From contig NZ_AUXS01000011.1 of the NCBI RefSeq assembly GCF_001625565.1, positions 124,001-188,000 of the forward strand: 64,000 nt of DNA, written 5' to 3'. Shown piece by piece: positions 27,975 to 37,282 of the stretch. Position 1 is the first letter of the stretch. Each line of letters starts with the position of its first letter. The stretch comes from Pseudoalteromonas luteoviolacea NCIMB 1944. GTDB taxonomy: Bacteria; Pseudomonadota; Gammaproteobacteria; Enterobacterales; Alteromonadaceae. Under the pieces are notes generated by a model. The model was not told where the DNA came from. It saw only the letters and a list, made by a program, of their open reading frames with translations, and made no database searches. Made by a program: the position numbers and the translations under genes.

Positions 27975-28956
27975 TTGGTTGTTTTTAAAAGGATACTAAA
28001 AAACTTACACCAATTTAGTATTCAGTGTACGCGATAAATATTATGAAAACGTCCTTACAATCGCTTGATTTAAACACTGTCATATTAAGCTTAGGTCAAA
28101 TAGCTCTAAACGGAATAAGTATAGAAAAGTAGTGTTAAAGCCATTTTTTATACGAATGCAATGCTTTTTGCTTAGAGCTGGCTAAAGATATACTCAAGTT
28201 TTTGCACCTTGAAATATAACCCTCTAACTGGTTTCAAAATCAACCTACTGAGTACCACTTAATTGCGATTAGGTGGTGCTTTTCATCTCTACCTTTCACT
28301 CATTTTTCATTCCGTTACCAGTTTAGAATCAAACAAGTATGGGGAGTTCGTATTTCGACATGTGAAAATGTGTGGGATAGACCACGCAATACAACTTCAA
28401 GCCCGAACTGAAGTCGCAATTGAAACAGCATGATTGAATTTACTAAGTGGGGGTTTTAGACCTTTGGTTGGTGAATTTAAAAAGAAAAAACGCTGAACAC
28501 GCATAAAACAGTCATAAAATTAAAGGAAATACTGATTATTTTTCCTATGCAAAATTGTTATTTTATCAATTTAATCGATAGGCTATATACATGACGCATA
28601 AGAGTATTAAATTTTAGACGTACTTACTTCTCATAGCGCCCTCTAGATTAATTGGTTTGATAATTAAAAGTACTTCAGTTGGTTGGGTAAGAACACTAAA
28701 AGTGGTTTCGAGTTAGCGCCTTGATTATAAGAAACACTCGGTCATGTTTGAGGGTTTATGCTGCTAACCATAACTAATTAAGAATAGGTCACGAAGAGGC
28801 TAAGTCTATGGGGGTAATTCACATATAAATTAAAGTCGGTATCTTTTATATTTAATTTAATTTATTATCATGGCGTTTAATGCTAACTTTACTAATTTTA
28901 AAGTCATTAATTTGTAATTTTTGTAGGGAAATTAAGTTGTTTTATTGGAGAAATTT
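27975..28956. other. 982-bp intergenic region without a recognisable gene
   Basis: AT-rich, with no ORF that has a credible start and family-like composition. The only clear structure is a stem-loop at 28251-28280 with AGTACCACTTAA and a matching arm, one or two mismatches, followed by TTTC. This marks the transition from conserved operons into the plus-strand accessory tract. Confidence 0.6.
28251..28284 (+). terminator. Terminator-like stem-loop
   Basis: AGTACCACTTAA, a 5-base loop, then ATTAGGTGGTGCT and TTTC. The stem is about 12 bp with mismatches. No gene lies directly before it, so it may belong to a decayed transcript or an unannotated RNA. Confidence 0.4.
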
Positions 28957-29280
28957 ATGAAAAAAATGCTTTGTTTGAGTTTGTTTATTTTACCCCTCTA
29001 TAGTGGTGCAGGAGAACTGGTTCGGAATGCCGTAATTACTGAGGTTGCTAGTTCTAGTGGCAATAAAGATGTTTTTTATGTGAAGCTAAGTGGAGGCACA
29101 GGCCCATGCGCCAATGGATCTGTTGAGTTTCCCGCAAATAAGTCGCAGTCAGAGCAATCCTATAATCAAGCTTTTTCAATTGCACTCGCAGCGTCAATGA
29201 GTGGCAAAAAAGTTAGAATACACAATTACTCGAACAATGAATGTGGCCAAGCAAACTTTATTGGTATTTTTACAGACTAA
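28957..29280 (+). CDS. Small secreted protein (DUF5992-like)
   Basis: 107 residues from the ATG at 28957, which has GGAG 6 nt upstream; an earlier in-frame ATG at 28945 is less well placed. Signal peptide ~1-18 (ending SGA/G). The mature part has the pattern AVITEVASSSGN, FYVKLSGGTGPC and a second Cys near the end (NNECGQANFIGIF), which suggests one disulfide. It resembles small secreted proteins of the DUF5992 type in marine gammaproteobacteria; I am only moderately sure of that name. First gene of the plus-strand accessory tract, probably monocistronic. Confidence 0.65.
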   Translation: MKKMLCLSLFILPLYSGAGELVRNAVITEVASSSGNKDVFYVKLSGGTGPCANGSVEFPANKSQSEQSYNQAFSIALAASMSGKKVRIHNYSNNECGQANFIGIFTD

Positions 29281-30040
29281 TAAGTTGATTTAAAAGTAAA
29301 AGAGAAGGTGGCGACCGGATAAGTTTTTACTTGATAGTGAAAATTACTTCAAACTGAAGATACGCCAACCTATTCAGTTTAAATCTGAAAAGTTCATTTT
29401 GTAACCAAATTACCTTGTGGGAATTGAACATGATTTATATTCAATCCCCTTTACCCCACTATGACAACTTGATGTCAGGCCGTATTGGGTAAATGTGTTC
29501 GGATTAGACTATTTTCATACTTTTCTTATTTTTTCATACACGGCACACATACTTACTAGCTAAGATTTTCAATAGTTCCTAGTTGGTGCGCATGCTTTAT
29601 TTATGTTGGTACATAATCATAGTTAATTAATCTAAATGCTCGATATGGCTAGTTACTATTCTATTATCTGTGTCTGCTGAACTAATTTAGGTCGACAAAA
29701 TCTTTCACCTATCATGCATTTATTCCACTACCGTTAATTTTAATGTCGTTTTAATAAACTTTATTGTGCACCAAATAATCTTGAACGCTTTTCCCAGACT
29801 GAGCAACCAGCTTGCCCAACAAGTGTCATGACTGCAACTCTTGTCGCAAATAACAAGGTTCTATCTTTTAGTTTTATAGTAGTGCTTACAGATACAGGGC
29901 TGGTTACGAGATGAATTTAATTGCTAATATCGAAATAAAAAAGTAAAGTTGGCATGGTTTTAGGCACGCTAAAATATGTCGATTAGTAAGGTTTTTGGCC
30001 GCTGTCGCGCATATTCAGCCGCTTGTGAGGAGTAATACAT
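29281..30040. other. 760-bp intergenic region without a recognisable gene
   Basis: AT-rich sequence with many short stops in all frames. I see no tRNA, repeat or strong hairpin. It presumably includes the promoter of the gene at 30041. Confidence 0.55.
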
Positions 30041-30661
30041 ATGGCTCGAAAAATAGACTTTTCTACCTATTCTCTTAATGATTTGTATCTGTCTGCTCGG
30101 GCAATTGATCGCGATAAGTACCCTGAAAGGGCAAAGGAAATCGATAGGTTGATTGCTGAAAAAGAAGAGTCGAATCCAGATGCACACATGAAAAAAATCT
30201 CATTTAGTACCTATCATAACAATGCGATATACAACATGATTATGTTTGTGTTTTTTGTCTTAATTCCAGCTATTTTTACATCAGTATTCTTATTTAATGG
30301 GTCAATGAGCCTCATATTTGCGCCAATTTTCACAATAGTTTATGGGTTTACCTTCTTTAAATTTTGTCGTTTGGACGTGCCTGATGCGGTGTATGATGAT
30401 GGAGATGCTTTATTGTTCATAAACAATAATAAACAGCGACGGGTAGAACTAAAAGAGATAGTCAAAGTGAGGCATGAAATGTGGTTTAGGCACTTGATAC
30501 GACTTGAAGTACGTGCTGAAGGAGCATCCGAATCAGAGTGCCTGTTTATGCCAGATACGAATTCCAAGCTTTTTTCTGTCAACCCTATAGTCTGTGAACT
30601 AAATAAAAGAGCAAATGCAGCTAGACGCGCTAAACAATCAGAATGTAAGAGGCAACGCTGA
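30041..30661 (+). CDS. Two-helix membrane protein with PH-like C-terminal part, function unknown
   Basis: 206 residues, ATG with GAGGAG upstream. Residues 1-60 contain a soluble segment in which the motif KIDFSTYSLNDLY recurs in altered form as KISFSTYHNNAIY at ~52-64, an internal repeat. Two transmembrane segments lie at ~68-90 and ~96-116. The C-terminal ~90 residues (VYDDGDALLFINN, RRVELKEIVKVRHEMW, IRLEVRAEG) look like a bacterial PH-type beta domain. No named function. Stand-alone cassette-like gene with large spacers on both sides. Confidence 0.7.
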   Translation: MARKIDFSTYSLNDLYLSARAIDRDKYPERAKEIDRLIAEKEESNPDAHMKKISFSTYHNNAIYNMIMFVFFVLIPAIFTSVFLFNGSMSLIFAPIFTIVYGFTFFKFCRLDVPDAVYDDGDALLFINNNKQRRVELKEIVKVRHEMWFRHLIRLEVRAEGASESECLFMPDTNSKLFSVNPIVCELNKRANAARRAKQSECKRQR

Positions 30662-31113
30662 TTTTTATCGTTCTTCAGCATGCTCCCTATACAGTTGGCT
30701 TATTGATTTAACCTGACGTACAAACATCAAGTTTTTAGACACTCTGAGGTTCTTACTTCACGTTCAGTTTTCCAATTGGAGCATGTGATAATTTCGATTC
30801 CTCCCAATGTTTGTAGAAAAACGCAGTATATGATCTCTATCCTTTGATAGCTGATAAGTCCAACTGTTGGGTGAGGGAACGCGCATGCACCATAAATAGC
30901 TGAACGGGAGATGTCCCTCGGTTTTGAACCAACGTAAATCATGTTATTGGCGGGGAGTTTGGACATTGAACATTCAAAATTAAACTATTAAGTTACTAAA
31001 ATTATTAAATAAAGTTGACTTTGTTAGCGGCGGATGTCTCATCTGAATAAAGGAGACATCCAAAAATTCACGCTAGTGTACAGCTATGAACTAAGAACTA
31101 TAGGAGTAAAAAT
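30662..31113. other. 452-bp spacer with a hairpin and a conserved upstream module
   Basis: No credible gene. Its 3' part (30989-31075) is shared with the spacer at 58667-58754 before an unrelated gene. It holds a perfect 9-bp hairpin (GGATGTCTC at 31032-31040, GAGACATCC at 31053-31061). Confidence 0.6.
30989..31075 (+). repeat. Shared 5' module, copy A
   Basis: Begins with a 28-bp block TAAGTTACTAAAATTATTAA and 8 more bases (25 of 28 identical to copy B at 58667) and ends with AATTCACGCTA (identical in copy B). The two conserved blocks are 76 bp apart here and 77 in copy B. The hairpin between them differs in sequence but keeps its position. Both copies precede a gene with a TTG start. Confidence 0.6.
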
Positions 31114-31569
31114 TTGAAAACAAGACAATGCTCAAGGCTAATGATAGTGAATGAACAAGATGAATTGTTGTTGTTTCAATATAAGGACGAACATAAGAGC
31201 GAACCATTTTGGGCCACAGCAGGTGGAGAACTAAAAGAAAGTGAATCTTATTTAGGCGCAGCCAAAAGAGAACTGTATGAAGAAACCGGATTAACAAATG
31301 ACATCGGTGAATTACTTTTGGAGCGGGAAGATATTTTTGCTGTAGCGAGATCTACCCCTGCAATATGGCAAGAAAAGTACTATTTAGTTAGGTGTGCTAC
31401 TAACAGTAAGGTGTTTGCCGCCCAGTGGACTGAAGAAGAAAAGTCCACAATCCAAAAATGGAAATGGTGGTCACGAGAAGAGATGGAACAAGAAGGTATT
31501 GACGCTTTCAAGCCTGACTGTCTACCGGCATTATTTGATACTATTTTAAACAGCAAATTGAGTGAGTAA
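31114..31569 (+). CDS. Nudix hydrolase
   Basis: 151 residues from a TTG start with AGGAG 7 nt upstream. The Nudix box is complete: G38-x5-E44-x7-R52-E53-L-Y-E56-E57-T-G59-L60. Its Glu residues bind the Mg2+ needed to hydrolyse a nucleoside diphosphate linked to another group. The basic N-terminus and the C-terminal WKWWSREEMEQ resemble NTP/NDP-sugar pyrophosphatases of broad specificity. The substrate cannot be assigned. Typical integron-cassette cargo. Confidence 0.9.
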   Translation: MKTRQCSRLMIVNEQDELLLFQYKDEHKSEPFWATAGGELKESESYLGAAKRELYEETGLTNDIGELLLEREDIFAVARSTPAIWQEKYYLVRCATNSKVFAAQWTEEEKSTIQKWKWWSREEMEQEGIDAFKPDCLPALFDTILNSKLSE

Positions 31570-31625
31570 TAGACTGTTTAATAAGATAAAATTCAGATGA
31601 GCTTATATAATCTCGAGGAATTTAA

Positions 31626-32094
31626 GTGAAATTAAAGGTAATATTTCTGTTCATGCTACAAATTACCTCGAATTCGCTGAGTGCAGAGTCTGTTTCTGAA
31701 AAGTTCTCTATTGAGTCAGAAGAAATGAGAGTTATAGAGTTTGAGCTTGGTTATTCAGAGCTAACTGCAAAAAATCAATTGAAACTGGATGAGCATGTAA
31801 AGTTCTTAAAGAAATTTCCTTCAGTAGTTTTGCATATTAAAGGGGGGGGCAAGTGAGGCTGAGCCCAGTGGAGGGAGTTCAATTTCTTTAGCCGCTGATA
31901 GGGCTACTGCCGTATCAAATTACCTAATTGAAAACGGTGTTTTACACTCACAGTTAGTTTTCTGCGCTTCAGTAAATGAGTTTAATTTCATACATGCTGT
32001 TTCTTTCCAAGCAGAATCTAAACGTCTATTAGCAAGGCTTAATGTGAATAAATACAAGGGGGAGTATAGCCGGTGTCTAACAATAAAAAAATGA
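31626..32094 (+). pseudogene. OmpA-like C-terminal domain protein interrupted at an 8-G run
   Basis: GTG start with GAGGA upstream; signal peptide ~1-21 (ending LSA). The frame stops soon after a run of eight G (31842-31849). Removing one G restores an open frame to 32094 that continues straight into the peptidoglycan-binding OmpA signature (SLAADRATAVSNYLIENGV), about 155 residues in total. The first half (VIEFELGYSELTAKNQLKLDEHV) is also OmpA-like, so one original gene is clear. It is either a frameshifted pseudogene, a slippage-controlled (phase-variable) gene, or a sequencing error in the homopolymer. Confidence 0.8.
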
Positions 32095-32282
32095 CAGATG
32101 AAGAGTTTTCTAAAATGATTAGCTTGTTGGCTAAGTTCGCAAATACCGAAATGGATCAGTTTGCGGTTTGGAAGTTTAAAAGCGAATTTGGAGACGTGTT
32201 TATCAATATTTCTCTCCATGCTCACTTCGATAATTCGATGTATAATGATGTGACAAATGCAATTAAAAAGTATTATTGGTAA
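32073..32282 (+). CDS. Small acidic hypothetical protein overlapping the OmpA-like gene
   Basis: 69 residues, GTG start. It overlaps the restored end of the OmpA-like frame by 22 bp, which suggests translational coupling. An in-frame ATG six codons downstream is an alternative start. The sequence MSNNKKMTDEEFSKMISLLAKF, read with its first lines, is mixed helix, with a later aromatic YNDVTNAIKKYYW end and no signal peptide or membrane segment. No family recognised. It could be a cytoplasmic partner of the OmpA-like product, but nothing shows that. Confidence 0.5.
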   Translation: MSNNKKMTDEEFSKMISLLAKFANTEMDQFAVWKFKSEFGDVFINISLHAHFDNSMYNDVTNAIKKYYW

Positions 32283-32766
32283 ACTTGGCATAACAGGCTT
32301 TTCAGGTAGCTCCCCAAAGTATGTCGCTCCTATTCTATTCCGAAAATATAACTCAAATAAAAATGGCAAACCTAACATTTACTACTCATAGGGTGACCTT
32401 TTTTAAGGGAGCTATATAGCTAGTGGTTATGGTAGTTGTAACAATGACTCTTTGCCAAATTAGTACCGATATAGTTAATATAGAAAAAGAATGGAAAGAA
32501 GTGACGGTGCTATCAAGGAATTTAACTTAAACTATTTACAGTTTGGTTTATTCATTTGTCATTTTATATTTTTTTGTTATAAAAGAGTCTTTGATGTGGA
32601 GTTAAATATACGGTTTCCCGCACATTCTTTTGACTAAATCTTTTTGTTGAGTAAAAAATATATCAATCGGACCAAAAGTGGACGCAAAACAGACGGATTG
32701 TGCTCTTTTAGCCAGCTAATCTTCGCCGTTGAATAAAGGTATTAACTCCTTGAGGGATATTGAACA
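32283..32766. other. 484-bp intergenic region without a recognisable gene
   Basis: AT-rich, no credible ORF, no strong repeat or hairpin seen. Confidence 0.55.
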
Positions 32767-33294
32767 TTGAAATACGTTAGAATGGTTTTTGAAATTTGGG
32801 GTTATGTTTCTGCAATAATCGTATTTGGCTTTGCTATATCTGTTTTTTGGCACTTTGAAAAACCAGAGAAGATTGACAAAGCGACCTTTGCCGAAGTAAG
32901 AGTATCCCTCAACTGGTCAAATTTGGGAGAAGACAGCTTCGAAAGAGTTTTACATAGTTACGAAAGCCCTACGCTCAGTATAGATGGTGATTTCGCAAAA
33001 GCATATGCCATTAAACTGTCTAAAATACCAACGGGAATAATTGACGGAGCCTTTACTAGTTGGAAAGAGCTCCCCTTGAATAGTGAAATACTTAATAATG
33101 CTCTGGAATTGGCTATGGCAGCAGGCAACCCAAATGTCAAAAACTGGCTACCCAAAAAAGGTGAACTCATTTCACCTCGGTATTTGGTTAATTTTAATCG
33201 ATTGACTTATTATGGCCATTACACTGAATACGTAAGTGCCTTTATAATCGATAGGCAAGATAAAATTCTATATCACCTTGAACACAAGATATAG
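32767..33294 (+). CDS. Single-pass membrane hypothetical protein
   Basis: 175 residues from a TTG start with GAGGG 9 nt upstream; an ATG at codon 6 is an alternative. One hydrophobic segment at ~12-32, then a soluble domain of ~140 residues, probably periplasmic, with two Trp-Lys-Glu/Asn motifs (TSWKELPL, VKNWLPKKGE) and no Cys. No recognised family. Plus-strand, isolated, cassette-like. Confidence 0.6.
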   Translation: MKYVRMVFEIWGYVSAIIVFGFAISVFWHFEKPEKIDKATFAEVRVSLNWSNLGEDSFERVLHSYESPTLSIDGDFAKAYAIKLSKIPTGIIDGAFTSWKELPLNSEILNNALELAMAAGNPNVKNWLPKKGELISPRYLVNFNRLTYYGHYTEYVSAFIIDRQDKILYHLEHKI

Positions 33295-33882
33295 GGCCTG
33301 GAACCTGCTCACGCTAGCGCTCTTCATGGATATGGAACGCTTTTAACTGCTTATATCGACTTTGTTGAACATTACAGACGTATAATTAGTCTATTATAGA
33401 TGGCTATATAGTTTGCCTTGCTTTCACTTTTGAATTTTTAGTCGGGTTTATTACGCTCTATATTGAAGTTCTAGTACTTTGATAGGATGGTGAAATACCT
33501 ATTCTTGTATTATTTCTTGATTATATTTTATTACCATATCCAAATGAATTTTATTACACCGACGTACGAAAAAGCTTAAATGTATTGATTCTGAGCTATT
33601 TCGAGTTTCCAACATCCCGGAAGAATTCGAAAAGCTAACGTACGCATACATATAATTAAATCGAACAAAAAGGCACAAATCGGCTGTCTCGATATTAGTA
33701 TAGAACAACAAAAGCACAGGCCAATACTGGTTGCACCAACACAAGCCGCGTTAAGACGTTTTTGTAGCAAAGAAGACAAACAGTAGCATATTGCTAGGCA
33801 ACCAGTTACGACTACTCACAGTTTCTCACATAAAAAGCATTTATAGTTTCATTGACTTTACTTGCAAAGGAAACAGCTCGTC
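33295..33882. other. 588-bp intergenic region without a recognisable gene
   Basis: Short ORFs on the minus strand here look like chance readings. No RNA gene or clear repeat was seen. Confidence 0.55.
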
Positions 33883-34920
33883 ATGGAAAAGTATAATTAT
33901 TGGGTATTATCAGCCGCCTTTATTTTTGCCACTTTATTATCTGCTTGTAACAATAATCGCGGGCAAAACGACCTTCAATATACAACGCATACCTTTGATT
34001 CACTCAATCACCATCTGGTTGGTCGCCTTTATAAACCAAAACATCATACCGCATCTGATCCTATCGTCATTTTTGTTCACGGTGATGGTGCAATGGACAG
34101 TACTGCGAAAAGTTTCTATATCCCCATTATTGAGTCATTGGCTGCAAAAAATATTGCTACGTTTTCGTGGGACAAACCAGGGATTGGCAAATCACAAGGC
34201 AATTGGTTGTCACAATCCATGAAAGATAGGGCTACCGAAGTACGAGATGCGATTCAATATCTCCGAGTTGCAGGTTACCAACAAAATCAGATTGGGTTAC
34301 TTGGTTTTAGCCAAGCAAGTTGGGTATTCGCAAATTTGCACAGTGAATCGCAAATCAACTTTATGGTGCTTGTTGGCGGTGCTGCTAACTGGTTGTCTCA
34401 GAGCCAATACAGTATGTGGATCCGTTTGGTGGACGAAGGAAAAATTAGTGTAGATGACGCAGCTGCGTTGGAGCGTATTAATCTGCTAAGCGCGGCAGAG
34501 TATCAGCTTATAAAAGCAGGGTATGACCACTACTTGTCAGCCGCTTTACATCAGGACCCTTATATGCCAGAGCCGATAAAAGACGAAGCGAGATTTAACT
34601 TTGTTAGAAAAAACATTGATGCAGATGTCTTTGAAGGCTTTAGTAAACTTAATTTTCCCATGTTAGCCATATATGGCGATAGTGATGTGCATGTCGACAT
34701 TGAACATAGCCAAGTTGAATTTGCACACGCTTTTGCAAGCTCAACGCAACCCTATGCCAGCCTAGAGCAGGTCACAATTCATAATGCCACGCACGGCTTG
34801 ATGAAACCAGATTTACCACTAGATGCGCTGTTTTCTATAAAAAAGGAACACTTCTCGCCTAGTGCAATAGAAACAATGGTCGATTGGATTGATTTACAAA
34901 GAGATACCAGCGAGAAATAA
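33883..34920 (+). CDS. Alpha/beta-hydrolase lipoprotein
   Basis: 345 residues from the ATG at 33883, with AAAGGAAA 9 nt upstream. Signal peptide with lipobox LLSAC (Cys ~22). Alpha/beta-hydrolase features are IVIFVHGDGAMDS (oxyanion loop), FSWDKPGIGKSQGN, the nucleophile elbow GLLGFSQAS (Ser in GFSQA), a late YGDSDVHVD acid and a NATHGLM catalytic His. It resembles serine hydrolases of the COG1073/S9-like type with ester or peptide substrates. Activity on a particular compound cannot be stated. Confidence 0.85.
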   Translation: MEKYNYWVLSAAFIFATLLSACNNNRGQNDLQYTTHTFDSLNHHLVGRLYKPKHHTASDPIVIFVHGDGAMDSTAKSFYIPIIESLAAKNIATFSWDKPGIGKSQGNWLSQSMKDRATEVRDAIQYLRVAGYQQNQIGLLGFSQASWVFANLHSESQINFMVLVGGAANWLSQSQYSMWIRLVDEGKISVDDAAALERINLLSAAEYQLIKAGYDHYLSAALHQDPYMPEPIKDEARFNFVRKNIDADVFEGFSKLNFPMLAIYGDSDVHVDIEHSQVEFAHAFASSTQPYASLEQVTIHNATHGLMKPDLPLDALFSIKKEHFSPSAIETMVDWIDLQRDTSEK

Positions 34921-35632
34921 CAGTTGCTGACATAATACAGTTGAAAGCTTGATAATTGCCAAGGATAAGAGCTCTTCATATTCGGCCTGAGGCTTTGTTA
35001 GCTGTCTTGTGTCTGGCGCTGTTTCACTCCTAGATATAAGTAAGCACCCTAATATAGTGAAAAGGTGAAGCACTTCAGCTTTATCCTCTAAACTTAATAT
35101 AATAAAGAGAAGTGCCAAGTTTACATGAACATATGGCTTAATTTGAAGATTGTTGTTATAACAAGTCAATGCAGTACAGGGGCCATCAACCGCTTGCTCT
35201 GTCGCACTTCGCTTTACAATTTTAACAACAAGCAATTATCAGCTCTGAATGGAACTGATAAGCATATTCAGAGGATCAGTTGACGTTTATATCTGTTATT
35301 TTTACATTGGTAATTGCTTAGCTACTATACAAATTAATGTTTAGGAATAAACAAGACTTGATAGAGTGGCCTTTTCATTTATCAGGCCAACGAGAGTGAG
35401 TGTCTACAGAAATGCGTTTCGGCAAAACATGTGTTCACAAAATAAATTAATTATTTTAGTGCTGCTGTCAGCAGGTGCAGGGTATTTTTTTATAACTGGC
35501 TAATTTAATCTCGTATGCTGAGCAGCTTGGTTAGGTTGTGGGCGAAAAGTAGCAAGCCTACGTATCTTCTATGCTAGTTTAATTATGGTACCTTCTAAAT
35601 TTATCAAATGGTTAGTTTTTTGAGGAGTTCAA
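34921..35632. other. 712-bp intergenic region, possible decayed coding remnants
   Basis: The longest minus-strand frame (34894-35235) overlaps the hydrolase stop and resembles no family I know; I do not call it. The rest is AT-rich. No confident feature. Confidence 0.5.
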
Positions 35633-35827
35633 ATGGGTAATTACGATAAAAATAATCAAACTCAAAAGAATCCAGTAGTATTTGGCCTTGGTATAGGGGT
35701 TGCTATTGGTTCAGGGATAGGTGTAGCTCTTGGAAATTTAGCGCTAGGTGTTGGAGTTGGTATTGCGATTGGTGCCGCTTTGGCCATAGAACAAAAGAAA
35801 AAACAGGGAAAAGGTAACGATGAATAG
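35633..35827 (+). CDS. Small glycine-zipper membrane protein
   Basis: 64 residues, ATG with GAGGAG 7 nt upstream. Residues ~14-50 are almost entirely Gly, Val, Ile, Ala and Leu with GxxxG repeats, giving one long or two short tightly packing helices. The tail is Lys-rich (EQKKKQGKG). Glycine-zipper proteins can oligomerise in membranes, and some small ones are toxin-like, but there is no evidence for that here. The gene lies directly upstream of an attC-like spacer. Confidence 0.7.
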   Translation: MGNYDKNNQTQKNPVVFGLGIGVAIGSGIGVALGNLALGVGVGIAIGAALAIEQKKKQGKGNDE

Positions 35828-35840
35828 GCGAGCAATCAGT

Positions 35841-35942
35841 AGATAACAAGACCAATACATAAAAGGACGCAACATCGCCGAAAGTGCTGCTTCGTCGCTA
35901 CGTTTAGCCAAGCCTTTTTCACCTATAAAGCGGGTGTTCTAT
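35841..35942 (+). other. Degenerate attC-like spacer
   Basis: It starts with AGATAAC, 14 bp after the small membrane protein stop, and ends with GTTCTAT, 39 nt before the next start. The middle (GCTGCTTCGTCGCTACGTTTAGCC) resembles the variable core of Vibrio-type attC sites. The predicted L boxes pair only partly, so the call is weak. Confidence 0.35.
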
Positions 35943-35980
35943 TTCAAATTAACCATTTGAAACTACTTCAAGGAGATTTT

Positions 35981-36571
35981 ATGTGGGATGAACGTTACGA
36001 CACAGATGAATATGCATATGGTATTGAGCCGAATAACTTCTTAAGGGAGCAATTCAAGATGCTTCCAAAAGGAAGAATTTTGAGTCTGGCAGAGGGAGAA
36101 GGACGAAATGCGATATTTCTAGCAAAACAAGGCTACTGTGTTACAGCTGTAGATAGCTCCACCGTTGGTTTGGAGAAAGCCAAAAAACTCGCGAAAGCAA
36201 ATAATGTATCAATTGAATGTATCCATGCAGACCTTAGTGAATTTAATTTCGGAGAAGACTGTTGGGATGGCATTATTTCGATATTCTGCCCACTACCTTC
36301 AAAGCTTCGTGAATTAGTGCACTTTAAAGTTGAGTCAGGCTTGCGGCTCGGCGGCGTTTTTCTTACTGAATCGTATACACCTAATCAGCTCCAATATGGC
36401 ACTGGTGGCGGTGATTGTATAGATACTATGCAGACGAAAGAATCGCTGACCAAAGAATTTAAGCGGCTAAAGTTCAGTCACCTTATCGAAACTGAAAGAG
36501 ATGTCATTGAAGGTACTTTCCACACTGGTCTTGCCTCAGTAGTTCAAGCAATAGGAAATAAATGTATATAA
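35981..36571 (+). CDS. SAM-dependent class I methyltransferase (TehB-like)
   Basis: 196 residues from the ATG at 35981, with AAGGAG 8 nt upstream. The Rossmann motif I is ILSLAEGEGRNAIFLAKQG, then the acidic end of beta-2 VTAVDSS and motif IV-like IISIFCPLPS. The order and length fit the TehB/methyltransferase-25 family, which methylates small substrates including, in TehB itself, tellurite or selenium compounds. The stop TAA sits within TATAACA, a pattern common where a cassette gene runs into its attC site. Confidence 0.85.
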   Translation: MWDERYDTDEYAYGIEPNNFLREQFKMLPKGRILSLAEGEGRNAIFLAKQGYCVTAVDSSTVGLEKAKKLAKANNVSIECIHADLSEFNFGEDCWDGIISIFCPLPSKLRELVHFKVESGLRLGGVFLTESYTPNQLQYGTGGGDCIDTMQTKESLTKEFKRLKFSHLIETERDVIEGTFHTGLASVVQAIGNKCI

Positions 36572-36653
36572 CATGCCCACGCTTGGTTACTTTCAGGTGG
36601 CCCTCCGCTTCTGGTGGACGGTTGAAGACAATTTGTTAGGCTTGCAATGAGAT

Positions 36654-36917
36654 ATGACTGACTCCGACGTGATAGAGAATTTCAAAGAAGTTTGTAGACA
36701 AGAATTTAAAGGGGTTGCCAATCGAATTAGCTTGAAGGAAGTTGTATCACCCAAACGTAAAAATGACAACCTTAGCTTTTTACACAGCTCAGTGACAAAA
36801 AAAGATGGCTTCCCTTTAAAATATACAAAAGGAAAATCGCGAACAGTAAAGTGCGCAAACTTAACAAGCACATTAGTAAATGTTTATCTGAAGCATAGTC
36901 GCATTCATTATCGCTAA
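36654..36917 (+). CDS. Small basic hypothetical protein
   Basis: 87 residues with an ATG start but no strong ribosome site. Rich in Lys and Ser, with no signal peptide or membrane segment. No family recognised. Its stop lies just before GTTATAT (36951), an R'-like box. It may be a real cassette gene or a chance ORF. Confidence 0.4.
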   Translation: MTDSDVIENFKEVCRQEFKGVANRISLKEVVSPKRKNDNLSFLHSSVTKKDGFPLKYTKGKSRTVKCANLTSTLVNVYLKHSRIHYR

Positions 36918-37282
36918 ATTTTGTAAACTTAAGCTACCCATTATGCGGGTGTTATATACCCAAGAGTAATCATTGAATTTAGTGCCTAAGAGTTTGAAGT
37001 AAGCTTTTAAAGCTCAACGTCAAGAATGCGCGCAGGGCGGGGTTATTGGCTTTCAACTAAGGGGGAGTTATCGGCCCTAAAAATGATTTGCACGAAAGTT
37101 ATGATTTAATGCAAGTAACCACCAGATTGAATTACGGTCAAAACTATTTTGAGCCCGCAGGTAGGTTAGTGTATAACAACTTAATTAAAAAATGGACGAA
37201 CAAAGCTTGGCTTAGTTTGTGTGCTACCTATTTTAGCCAAGTTTGATTAGCGATACATGCGGGCATTAGGGTTACTATTCAA
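36918..37282. other. 365-bp spacer with attC-like end and inverted repeats
   Basis: Contains CCCATTATGCGGGTGTTATAT (ending at the R'-like GTTATAT, 36951-36957). Further on, AAGCTTGGCT and TTAGCCAAG form an imperfect stem with a ~25-base loop. No gene is evident. Confidence 0.4.

Noticed and set aside
33499-33779. Overlapping minus-strand ORFs
   Set aside because: Two frames compete, both rich in rare codons and lacking starts with ribosome sites.
34894-35235. 113-codon minus-strand ORF
   Set aside because: It overlaps the end of a well-supported hydrolase gene, has no ribosome site and resembles no family.
36568-36650. Possible attC between the methyltransferase and the gene at 36654
   Set aside because: TATAACA and GTTAGGC are present at the ends, but no L boxes pair inside.
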